NCBI RefSeq assembly: GCF_015040615.1
Contig: NZ_CP060402.1
Span: forward strand, 372,001-436,000
Reading direction: 5' to 3'
DNA length: 64,000 nt
Source of the DNA: Microbacterium sp. YJN-G
GTDB lineage: Bacteria > Actinomycetota > Actinomycetes > Actinomycetales > Microbacteriaceae
Below the pieces are notes generated by a model, which searched no databases, was not told the DNA's origin, and saw only the letters and a list, made by a program, of their open reading frames with translations. The position numbers were made by a program, and so were the translations under genes. This document shows positions 51,685 through 59,078 of this stretch, piece by piece. How positions within the stretch are numbered: position 1 is the stretch's first letter; each line of letters starts with the position of its first letter.

Positions 51685-53270
51685 TGCAGTTCCTTCTGGG
51701 CGGTCAGCCATCCGTCGACCGAGGTGTCGTCGGGCCAGAGCGAATCGACCACCGGGTCGTCGAGATTGCGGAACTCGTCGTCGTATCGGCTGTCGAGGTC
51801 CATGGCGTCATCGGTCTCGAAGAGGTCGTACTCCCACTCGGTAGAGGTGGCGAACGCATCCACCAGGTAGGAGAACTGTCCGACGTAGGCGAGGAACTCA
51901 CCCTTCCGCAACTGGCGCGCCATGGCGGCGTGCGCGGGCGGGATGCTCAGGCGCTGTTGGATGCTGGTACCTTCTTGCTGGTTGATGCGGAAGATGAACT
52001 TGTTCTCGATATCGCCGGCGATCGAGTAGGCGAGATTTCGTTCTTGGGAATCTGCTTCGCCGACAGCGTCCAGGTCGCCCATCTTGTGCAGAATGACGAT
52101 GTTGCTGATCCCGTAGTGACGAGAGAGCTTCAGCCACTGCTGGTACATCTGCAGCGAGGCGAGTGAGGTCATGTCGCGCCAGCCTTCTTCGCGGATGACG
52201 TACCGGGTGCGGTGTGCGCTGCGGTCGGAGATTACGGCCTGATTCCAGGCAGTGGTGCAGATCTGTGACAGCTGCGCGACCAGATCCCCACGAGCGAACA
52301 GCTCGGAGGTGTCGACGACGACAATGGGGGCGGCGTCGTCGAAGCTGACGGTCGATTCGTCTTCGAAGAGTCCGGAGAGGTCGCCGTTGACGAATCGACG
52401 CAGGACGAAGCTGGGCTGGATGGCGCCTTGCGCAAGATGCCGGTCCTGATCGGTCTCCCGAGCCAGCGCAGTCAGCTCGACGTACACCCCGCGCAGGGTC
52501 GGCCGGTCGTTCGTGTGGGTGATGCAGCGCTCGAGAGCTTCGAGGAGAGCGGCGTGCTCGACGGCCGTGAGATGCGAGGCGGGGAGGGCCGCTTCCACCA
52601 GGGAGGTCAGGACGGTGATGCGGCGCTGCTTGACCATCTGCTCGTGCTGTTCATTCGTGACACCGGTGCGGCGCGGGCCCCGGTCGAGCGGGTTCAGACG
52701 GGTGTCGTATGCGCCACCGAGCCGGATGACGTTCCCTCCGGGGATCGCTTCGGCGACGGTCACCCATTCACCTTTCGGATCGGAGGGCACCACGGCTTGG
52801 TGCCCGAACGCCATCGACCGGGTCACGAGGGTCTTGATGACCGCGCTTTTCCCGGCCCGGTAGGCGCCCAGCACCAGCACGTTGGTCGAGAACGAGCCCC
52901 GGTCGCTGCTGTCCGCGTAGGTTTCCCAGGGCGAGAAGTGCCAGAGCGAGTCGGCGTTGAGGTCCACACCCACGATCGGCCCCCGGTGCCCGAGCCCGGC
53001 GTCCGCGACGAACGGGTAGATGCCGGCGATGTGCTGCGATGTCGCCTGATGGGGCGGAACCTGCAACGGGGCGAGACTCCAATATCCGGATTCGGCGAGT
53101 CCGGGGCCGAACGGACCCGGGACAGCCGGCTCCGGGAGTCCGTGGTCACGGCGCGCGACAGGAGGCGGGGCATCGTATCGTTCGTACCGGGCGTTCTCCC
53201 TGTGGAGTGCGCGGCGTTCCCTTCGGGAGAGGCCGTCGGGTTCGAAGATCAGGCTGCGGCGGGTCATCAT
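51681..53270 (-). CDS. VirB4-like conjugation ATPase
   Basis: A 529-aa cytoplasmic ATPase with Walker A GAYRAGKSAVIK near residue 135, SDPKGEW, Walker B-type PIVVVDTSELF near 318, and a later REEGW arginine region. The N-terminus is a Pro/Arg-rich linker. It energises T4SS assembly and DNA export. Both start and stop overlap neighbours by 4 bp. Confidence 0.85.
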   Translation of the reverse strand: MMTRRSLIFEPDGLSRRERRALHRENARYERYDAPPPVARRDHGLPEPAVPGPFGPGLAESGYWSLAPLQVPPHQATSQHIAGIYPFVADAGLGHRGPIVGVDLNADSLWHFSPWETYADSSDRGSFSTNVLVLGAYRAGKSAVIKTLVTRSMAFGHQAVVPSDPKGEWVTVAEAIPGGNVIRLGGAYDTRLNPLDRGPRRTGVTNEQHEQMVKQRRITVLTSLVEAALPASHLTAVEHAALLEALERCITHTNDRPTLRGVYVELTALARETDQDRHLAQGAIQPSFVLRRFVNGDLSGLFEDESTVSFDDAAPIVVVDTSELFARGDLVAQLSQICTTAWNQAVISDRSAHRTRYVIREEGWRDMTSLASLQMYQQWLKLSRHYGISNIVILHKMGDLDAVGEADSQERNLAYSIAGDIENKFIFRINQQEGTSIQQRLSIPPAHAAMARQLRKGEFLAYVGQFSYLVDAFATSTEWEYDLFETDDAMDLDSRYDDEFRNLDDPVVDSLWPDDTSVDGWLTAQKELQ

Positions 53271-54760
53271 CTCATCCCCAGCCCGATGGGGATTGCGTTG
53301 ACCATGAGCGCTTCGGCTTGCTGGCAGTACAGGATCTGCGCTTCCATCTCCGCTTGCGCGAGAGCGTTCCGCATCCCGGCCAGCGCCTGGTCGAGTTGCT
53401 CCTCATCCGGAGCGGTCACGGTGAGATACCCGCCGTAGCGAAACTCACCGTGACCGGCGACAAGTTCCTGCTCTTCCTTTTCGAGGGCGAGCCAGTCGGC
53501 GTCGTCGGCGGCGTTCCCGTCCGTGCCCCGTTTCGCGCGGAGCTTCTCGTTCCCGCGCCACACCTTCTTCTCATCCCGCACCCGCTTGAGCGCCTGCTTC
53601 AAGGGAACGGGTGTGAGGACGAGGGAGAGGATGTGCGTGACAGCTTCCCCGGTGTGCGGGTGCCGAGCGAACACCAGGGGAGAGACGAAGCCGACGTGGG
53701 CATCGGACCGTGGCCACTCGTGGATCCACATCGTCGTATGCACACCGGAGTCGGTGCGCACCAGCCGGTTCGAACCGGCCGGCTCCTCGAGATACATCGG
53801 CCCGATCGCCAGCGGATCTACACCGGAAAGACTCTCCGTGCGGTTTTGGACGTTGGCGGCGAATTCGGGGTCGAACGCGATCCGCGCGAGGGCGGCGATC
53901 TCCCGGGGCGACAGCCACGAGCGGACATTGATCTTCGCGGCGGTCAGAGCGTCGGCGAGGGTGCGGGTTTCGATCAGCGCCAGGGCCTGGGCCCCGGTTC
54001 GGCCGCCTCCGAGCGCTTTGACCTGTGCGCCGAGGGTGACGAGGTTGAGCGTGAACGTCAGGTAGTTGCGATGCGCGACAGCGAACCGTTCGGAGTCGTT
54101 CATGACGCGCTCATAGTTCGCCGCGACAGGTGAGGTCCGGTCGAGCTCTCGATGCTCCGTGACCGTGTCGTAGTGCTCTCGCGCGCTGCGAATAGTCGTC
54201 GGCAGCGTGCGCTCCTGCAAGGTGATGCGCGTGACGCCGGGCCGCTGCGTGAACGATGCCAACACTCGCGACCACTGCTGCGCGAGATCGAGACGCTCCG
54301 GGGCGTTGTGCATCAAGAACCCTTGAACTTCAAGCTCCGCGGTCACCGACACGGTGCGGCCACGTGGGTCGTACACGCACGCGACACCATCCACGTCCCA
54401 TAACTGGACCGAGGCGCGAACCCCGGGCAGGTTCAACGTGCCGACCACCTGGACATGCTCGGGGCGGAAGACCTGGGTCGTGGCACCTGTCGCGTGACGC
54501 GTCTGCTTCATCACCCACAGACCGAGCATCTTTGGCGCAGACAGCCCGTGGACGGTGATCACCGCGCCGATCCCGAGCGCGAGGTAGAGCGGGGCCGCGT
54601 AGAGAAGCCCGACCGGGCCGAATCGGTTGGTGAAGATCAGCACGATGACCGCGGCCGCGGCGATGCACCCCAGCTGCCAGCCGTCCATGCCCAACACGAT
54701 CCCCTGGCGTGAGCGGCCAGGAAGCCGGACCGGGCGCTCTTCATTCGATGCAGCGGTCAT
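53267..54760 (-). CDS. SCO6880-family conjugation protein
   Basis: A 497-aa protein beginning with a basic region and two membrane helices (about residues 27-48 and 52-72), then a large soluble domain. It matches the pattern of SCO6880-type proteins (start VRLPGRSRQGIVLGM; domain with RSAREHYDTVTEHR), partners of VirB4-like ATPases in actinobacterial transfer systems. Overlaps both neighbours by 4 bp. Confidence 0.85.
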   Translation of the reverse strand: MTAASNEERPVRLPGRSRQGIVLGMDGWQLGCIAAAAVIVLIFTNRFGPVGLLYAAPLYLALGIGAVITVHGLSAPKMLGLWVMKQTRHATGATTQVFRPEHVQVVGTLNLPGVRASVQLWDVDGVACVYDPRGRTVSVTAELEVQGFLMHNAPERLDLAQQWSRVLASFTQRPGVTRITLQERTLPTTIRSAREHYDTVTEHRELDRTSPVAANYERVMNDSERFAVAHRNYLTFTLNLVTLGAQVKALGGGRTGAQALALIETRTLADALTAAKINVRSWLSPREIAALARIAFDPEFAANVQNRTESLSGVDPLAIGPMYLEEPAGSNRLVRTDSGVHTTMWIHEWPRSDAHVGFVSPLVFARHPHTGEAVTHILSLVLTPVPLKQALKRVRDEKKVWRGNEKLRAKRGTDGNAADDADWLALEKEEQELVAGHGEFRYGGYLTVTAPDEEQLDQALAGMRNALAQAEMEAQILYCQQAEALMVNAIPIGLGMR

Positions 54761-56217
54761 GGCATCTTCCTCTCAGGGTGCGGAGGTGCCGGTGTTGCCG
54801 GCGGCGTCGGGCGGGACGCGGTAGGGGCGCTATTTGCGGCGGGCTTCGCGGTCGGTGCGGTGCGGCTCCGGGCTGGGCTCCCGGCCCCCGCGGGGCGTTG
54901 CGTGCTGGAGCGGGACGGCTTGGCCGCGGTTGCGGATACGGCGCCACGGGCGGCTCCTGCTGCGGGGATGCCGGCGGGCATGCCGGCCAATCGTGACGGC
55001 ATCCGACCGGCCGAACGCGCCGCGCTCGTGGCGACCCGGCCCGCAGAGCTGCCGATGCGGGAGCCGAGGCTGTCGGTGGCCGATCCTCCGACGAAACTGA
55101 ACAGCCCAAATACCGCCAGCGGTGCGAACGCGGCGAGGACGAGACCCACCAGGAGCGGCCAGGACTGCGGGTCCCAGATGCTCTCCACGTCCGCCAGCCC
55201 GTTCACGATCAACGCGACGAACCCGTTCGTCAGCGGCCCCGCCAGCAGCAGGGCGACCGTGGCCGAGACGTATCTGACGACCCACTGCGGACCGACGGTC
55301 TTCACCGGGAACAGCATCCACGCGACCGGACCTACGGCGATCAGCGCGGCCAGTGCGATGTTCCGGAATGCGAAGACGAGCATCAGCAGCAACATCGCCA
55401 ACAGCAAGAGCCCGTGGATGAGGAAGGCGAAGAAGTAGTTGGCCTGTCCGCCGGCCCACATCACTTTCTGCAGGTCCTGGAAGAGCGTGATCGGGCCGTC
55501 CCGGTTCATGACGTACCAGGTGAGGTCATCGATCGCGTTCAAAAGATGCCCGATGCCCCACAAGGTCAAAGGGACGGCGGGAATCGCGATGAACGTGCGC
55601 ACGATGGCGCCGACCAGTTCGTCTCGGTTGCCGGACACGATCGCCGCCGCGATCGCCCAGACCATCGCTCCGAAGAGCACGGCGAGCACTGCCCACTGCC
55701 AGAACGACCATTCGCCGACCGCTGCCGTCCACAGCACTGTGGTGGTGTCGAACCGCATGTTCGCCGCGACCAGCAGCATGACGGCGGTGGTACCCATCGC
55801 CATGCCGCGCCCCGCGTTCTCGAACGTTACGCAGACCACGTCGCCCACGCTGCACCCGTACTCGACTATGAGCGCTTTGCCGCCGGCTTCTTGAATCGCC
55901 CGCACATGACCCTCGTAGGTCGTGCAGACTGTGGCGCGGATACCATCCATGAGGACGCCTCGGAAACACTGCTGTGGCTTGACGTCGCTGCCGTTCGTGG
56001 GCGTGCACGACACTTGGCCGGAAGTTTCCTTGCAGAGGACCGGATACGCGGGGGATGACCATGGTTGTCCAGTGACTGGAATCAGAACTCTGGCCGGTGC
56101 GGTCGCGGCCATGGTGGTCACATGATCATGAGTGACTGCGTGGGCAGGGGCCAGCGCGCACACTCCTGCCAGGAGCCCGAGGAGGACTCCCGCGATGGTT
56201 GTGCGCCTTCGGTACAT
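54757..56217 (-). CDS. TrbL/VirB6-like polytopic channel protein
   Basis: A 486-aa membrane protein. The N-terminus has a signal-anchor with GVCALAPAHAV cleavage region, then an extracytoplasmic segment with Cys residues, six to seven helices (about 150-380), and a long Ala/Pro/Ser/Thr-rich C-terminal tail. The topology fits TrbL/VirB6. Start ATG at 56217 is coupled (TGATG) to the pilin-like gene. Likely channel core. Confidence 0.85.
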   Translation of the reverse strand: MYRRRTTIAGVLLGLLAGVCALAPAHAVTHDHVTTMAATAPARVLIPVTGQPWSSPAYPVLCKETSGQVSCTPTNGSDVKPQQCFRGVLMDGIRATVCTTYEGHVRAIQEAGGKALIVEYGCSVGDVVCVTFENAGRGMAMGTTAVMLLVAANMRFDTTTVLWTAAVGEWSFWQWAVLAVLFGAMVWAIAAAIVSGNRDELVGAIVRTFIAIPAVPLTLWGIGHLLNAIDDLTWYVMNRDGPITLFQDLQKVMWAGGQANYFFAFLIHGLLLLAMLLLMLVFAFRNIALAALIAVGPVAWMLFPVKTVGPQWVVRYVSATVALLLAGPLTNGFVALIVNGLADVESIWDPQSWPLLVGLVLAAFAPLAVFGLFSFVGGSATDSLGSRIGSSAGRVATSAARSAGRMPSRLAGMPAGIPAAGAARGAVSATAAKPSRSSTQRPAGAGSPARSRTAPTAKPAANSAPTASRPTPPATPAPPHPERKMP

Positions 56218-56504
56218 CAGAACCCGAAGTCGAAATTGACGAACCAGGCAAACAGTCCGTTCGCCGCACCCAAGACGGCGGCGGCGATGAAGATCCACAG
56301 GATGTTCTCTCCCGCCCACGTGCGGACACGGTCGGACGCCAACCCGCGAAAGCTGAGCGCCGCGCCGGCGACGACCAGCATGATGAAGACCACGATCATC
56401 GCGCCGGCAAGGATGTAGGAGGCGATGACTTGTAACCCTTGGAAGAACGGGGCGGAGAAGTCCGGATTTATATCTGGGACGTCGACGGTGAATGGACTGT
56501 GCAC
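56217..56504 (-). CDS. VirB2/TrbC-like pilin or small channel subunit
   Basis: A 95-aa protein with a short extracellular N-terminus and two hydrophobic helices (residues about 28-48 and 66-86) separated by a basic loop, the size and topology of VirB2/TrbC pilins. It sits just before the TrbL-like gene, the usual T4SS order. Confidence 0.7.
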   Translation of the reverse strand: MHSPFTVDVPDINPDFSAPFFQGLQVIASYILAGAMIVVFIMLVVAGAALSFRGLASDRVRTWAGENILWIFIAAAVLGAANGLFAWFVNFDFGF

Positions 56505-56523
56505 GATGATCTCTCTTTCGGTC

Positions 56524-57141
56524 TCACTTCAGGGGCAGGCCGAGCGCGGTCATGAACGGCTCGGGATCGATCGCGACTCCGTCGCGCTGGACTTCGTAAT
56601 GCAGATGGCAGCCGAAGGACCTACCGGTGTTGCCTTCGGACCCCACCGGATCACCTGCCACGACGGCATCTCCGACAGCGACGCGAAGCGACTCCCATTG
56701 CATGTGCCCGTACAGCGTCACAAGGCCCCCGCCGTGATCGATGCGGACGGTGTTGCCCCAGCCGTAGAACTCGCCAGCGGTTATGACGGTGCCCGGGCCG
56801 GCGGCGTGGATGGTGGTTCCGCAGCCCTGGGCCATGTCGTACCCCTGATGGTCAGTGGAGCAGTAGGAGCATCCGACGACCGGGTTGTAGCCGTACCCGC
56901 GACCCTTGAAGTAACCGCCTGCAAGCGGGTAGCCCCAATCTCCGCTGGCTGCCGGAACTTTGGCGGCGCTGACCGCGGCCGCGGGGGCGATGGAAGAGCC
57001 GGCCAGAGCCAACGGGATCATCGCCAACGGAGCGAGGGCGAACAGGGCAAGCAGCGCCACCGCCGCGAACAACATGACCACTATCCGACGCGCGGTCCTC
57101 GAGCGGGCGAGGGCCGTGATGGCGAAAGCGGGAACGCCCAC
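56524..57141 (-). CDS. M23-family peptidoglycan hydrolase
   Basis: A 205-aa exported enzyme. The N-terminal helix (residues about 18-48) anchors it or serves as signal, then a LysM-free M23 domain with HQGYDMA, GWGNTVRIDHGGG, YGHMQ and HLHYEV supplying the zinc ligands (HxxxD and HxH). It opens cell-wall gaps for the conjugation apparatus. GTG at 57141 is the likely start, two bases after the upstream stop. Confidence 0.87.
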   Translation of the reverse strand: MGVPAFAITALARSRTARRIVVMLFAAVALLALFALAPLAMIPLALAGSSIAPAAAVSAAKVPAASGDWGYPLAGGYFKGRGYGYNPVVGCSYCSTDHQGYDMAQGCGTTIHAAGPGTVITAGEFYGWGNTVRIDHGGGLVTLYGHMQWESLRVAVGDAVVAGDPVGSEGNTGRSFGCHLHYEVQRDGVAIDPEPFMTALGLPLK

Positions 57142-57142
57142 G

Positions 57143-57877
57143 TCAGGGCTCCATGGGCTCCGGGAAGTAACGCACGACCTTGCAATCGCCCGGTTGCTGC
57201 GACGACCCCGGCGTCGGCACGGAACCCTCACCACAGAGCACCTGCACGCTGACCCGCACGGTCTCGTCGTAACTGTGCTCAGAGCCGTCACCAGAAACCC
57301 GCACGAACGTCAACGTCACATCCGCCGTGCCGATACGCATGTCACCACTGGGATCCTCAGGCACGTCGACGAAGTCGATATCGCCGACAACGGATGCCGT
57401 TACACGTCCTTCCTCTCGTCTGAGCGAGTCCCACTCTGGCTCCGGGAGAACTACCGACTGCCGCAGCTCGAGTTGTGCCGCTTCCATCTCTTCCTGCTGG
57501 TCGGCGGACGATGTGTACCGGGTGTCCGGGGTGAACCAGGTGTCGAGGTAAGTGAGCCAGTCCTCGCGCTCGCCCAGCTGCGTGTCGAATGCGGACGCTG
57601 CCTCGAGGGCGCGCCGAATGTATAGTTCCGGATCGGTCGTGATCGGTTCAGGAACCCACCCGACCTCCGCCACATCGGGGTCTACTACATCCCCCTTTGT
57701 AACCGGCGGCGAGGTCCCCGTTGGGGCCGAGGGGGCGATTGTCGGCGGTGGCGTCGGGTCGTCTGCAGGCGGGGTGAGCACGGCGTTCACGAAGATCGCG
57801 ATAAGGCCAGCAAGCAGGATCGCTCCGCCGATGAGAGCCCAAAGAAGGCCCCGTTGGCGTGTGCGCTCCCTGGCCAT
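57143..57877 (-). CDS. Membrane-anchored conjugation protein (TcpC-like)
   Basis: A 244-aa protein with a short cytoplasmic basic start (MARERTRQRG), one membrane helix (residues about 12-32), a Pro/Thr-rich stalk, and an outer domain of about 160 residues. The layout resembles TcpC/VirB8-like proteins. A GGGAGGG site precedes the ATG. First gene of the conjugation operon. Confidence 0.78.
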   Translation of the reverse strand: MARERTRQRGLLWALIGGAILLAGLIAIFVNAVLTPPADDPTPPPTIAPSAPTGTSPPVTKGDVVDPDVAEVGWVPEPITTDPELYIRRALEAASAFDTQLGEREDWLTYLDTWFTPDTRYTSSADQQEEMEAAQLELRQSVVLPEPEWDSLRREEGRVTASVVGDIDFVDVPEDPSGDMRIGTADVTLTFVRVSGDGSEHSYDETVRVSVQVLCGEGSVPTPGSSQQPGDCKVVRYFPEPMEP

Positions 57878-58079
57878 GATGGTCAGCCCTCCCGAAGCAT
57901 CAGGATGGCGGCGTAGCCGGGGCTGCACTGCACCGGCGAACGCCGCAGTGACGAACTGGACGTTACTCCGGTCCGCTTTCGCGTGTCTGTAGGCCGTTTG
58001 GGGGACACGACTGGTCGCTCATCCCTGCGAATTATCACGTTCTCCATCGTCGACCTGAACATGATGTGAACGGTACACC

Positions 58080-58127
58080 CATCCACTTAGGAAGTAAACC
58101 GGTAATCAATCCGGTTCCAAGTGGATG
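58080..58127. promoter_or_regulatory. Nested palindrome controlling conjugation operon and regulator
   Basis: Outer arms CATCCACTT/AAGTGGATG (58,080 and 58,119) enclose AACCGG-TAATCAAT-CCGGTT (58,097-58,116). The region lies between the transfer operon start and the divergent regulator, so it is a likely operator. Confidence 0.7.
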
Positions 58128-58156
58128 TGTACACGCCTACGGCGCACAATGGAGGC

Positions 58157-58474
58157 ATGCCCAAGTACGCACGCCCAGTGGATGGCGAAGGAGCCGAGGG
58201 GCCGCTTGCCGTCTTTGGGAACATGGTCAAAGCGGGGATCATTCGACAGGTGCGCCGCACACCGAACGTCGGACGCAAGGCGATCGCCGACGCGCTCGAG
58301 GTGGCGCCGACGACGATCGTCCCCTACCTCGGGGAGCTGGAAATGGCGGGGCTTCTACTGGCTGATCCGCCGAAAGCCGTGCGGAGGCGGGGGGAATGGG
58401 TTGTCTACCGCGTCAACGACGAAGCTGTCACCGAGCTGTATCTGCGGCTTGGGCAGGAGATCGGGGAGATCTAG
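58157..58474 (+). CDS. Winged-helix regulator at the ICE right end
   Basis: A 105-aa protein with an ArsR/MarR-like winged helix (VGRKAIADALEVAPTTIVPYLGELE is the recognition region, residues about 38-62; cited as a motif span). ATG at 58157 has GGAGG one base upstream, and an ATG at 58121 inside the palindrome is also possible. Divergent from the transfer genes, it is probably their repressor. Confidence 0.75.
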   Translation: MPKYARPVDGEGAEGPLAVFGNMVKAGIIRQVRRTPNVGRKAIADALEVAPTTIVPYLGELEMAGLLLADPPKAVRRRGEWVVYRVNDEAVTELYLRLGQEIGEI

Positions 58475-58932
58475 ATCTCACCGGGTGGGCCCCGTTGCCG
58501 TTTGGCGCTCGCCGCTGAGTGCACCCTCGGCTGGAGCCCGAAGAATAGGCGCACAACAAACCCGGCTCGACTTACTCTTGTTCTGCAGGGCCGGTTGGCG
58601 AAGTACAAGATCCCGCGCGACGTGATCTTCGTGGATGATCTGCCACGCACCGCCAGTGGCAAGGTGCGCAAGAACGAGCTGCGGCAGCAGTACAGAGGTG
58701 CACCAGCGTGAGGGGCGCGAGGCGTCGTTTATCGCCCGACCCTGACCACTCTCAAGTGTCCGAAAAGTGTCCGGAGTCTCCCGGGTAGAGCGATTTTGAC
58801 GAGCTATGACCGTGTCTGAAGTGTGTGACGAGTTGGACACTGATGCAGACGAGATCCGCGAAATCTCGCGGTTCTCAGGCATGAGTAGGGGAGTGAGCCC
58901 GATCGGCACCGATATGCTCCGGGCCCAGGCCG
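58475..58932. other. ICE right-end non-coding stretch with gene remnant and short repeats
   Basis: No complete gene lies here. It holds an acyl-CoA synthetase fragment (58,589-58,711), direct repeats AAGTGTCCG at 58,754 and 58,765, and an inverted GGACACT at 58,835, arranged like integrase arm-binding sites next to the attachment site. Confidence 0.55.
58589..58711 (+). pseudogene. 3' fragment of an AMP-binding acyl-CoA synthetase gene
   Basis: It encodes GRLAKYKIPRDVIFVDDLP and RTASGKVRKNELRQQ, the last about 40 residues of adenylate-forming ligases, including the catalytic Lys of PRTASGKV(R/K). No upstream part is present. It was probably captured from a chromosome during an earlier excision. 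Confidence 0.8.
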
Positions 58933-58995
58933 CGACCCTGCTAAGGTGGAGTCCTCGCAAGGGGACCGAGGGTTCAAATCCCTCCGTCTCCGCCA
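58933..58995 (+). other. Displaced 3' half of tRNA-Ser(GCT), ICE attachment site
   Basis: From the anticodon stem (loop CTGCTAA, anticodon GCT) through a 6-bp variable arm (GTCCTC-GCAA-GGGGAC), a T arm GAGGG-TTCAAAT-CCCTC, acceptor strand and CCA. The D arm and 5' acceptor strand (expected GGAGACG) are absent, and one anticodon-stem pair is mismatched (G-G). This is the signature of integration at a tRNA gene by a tyrosine integrase; the restored tRNA should lie at the other ICE end. Confidence 0.85.
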
Positions 58996-59078
58996 AGAAT
59001 CCGGATCCTGGGACGAAGTCTCGGGGGCCGGATTTTTCGCTGCGGTGGGTGGCGCTTTTCGGCCCTGGACTCTGGCGG

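Noticed and set aside
57883..58086. 67-aa minus-strand frame ahead of the conjugation operon
   Set aside because: It covers the likely promoter and has no recognisable features; could be a leader peptide but support is weak.
58478..58996. Minus-strand open frame beginning AETEGFEPSVPLRGLH
   Set aside because: This is the well-known false protein produced by translating the antisense of a tRNA 3' end.
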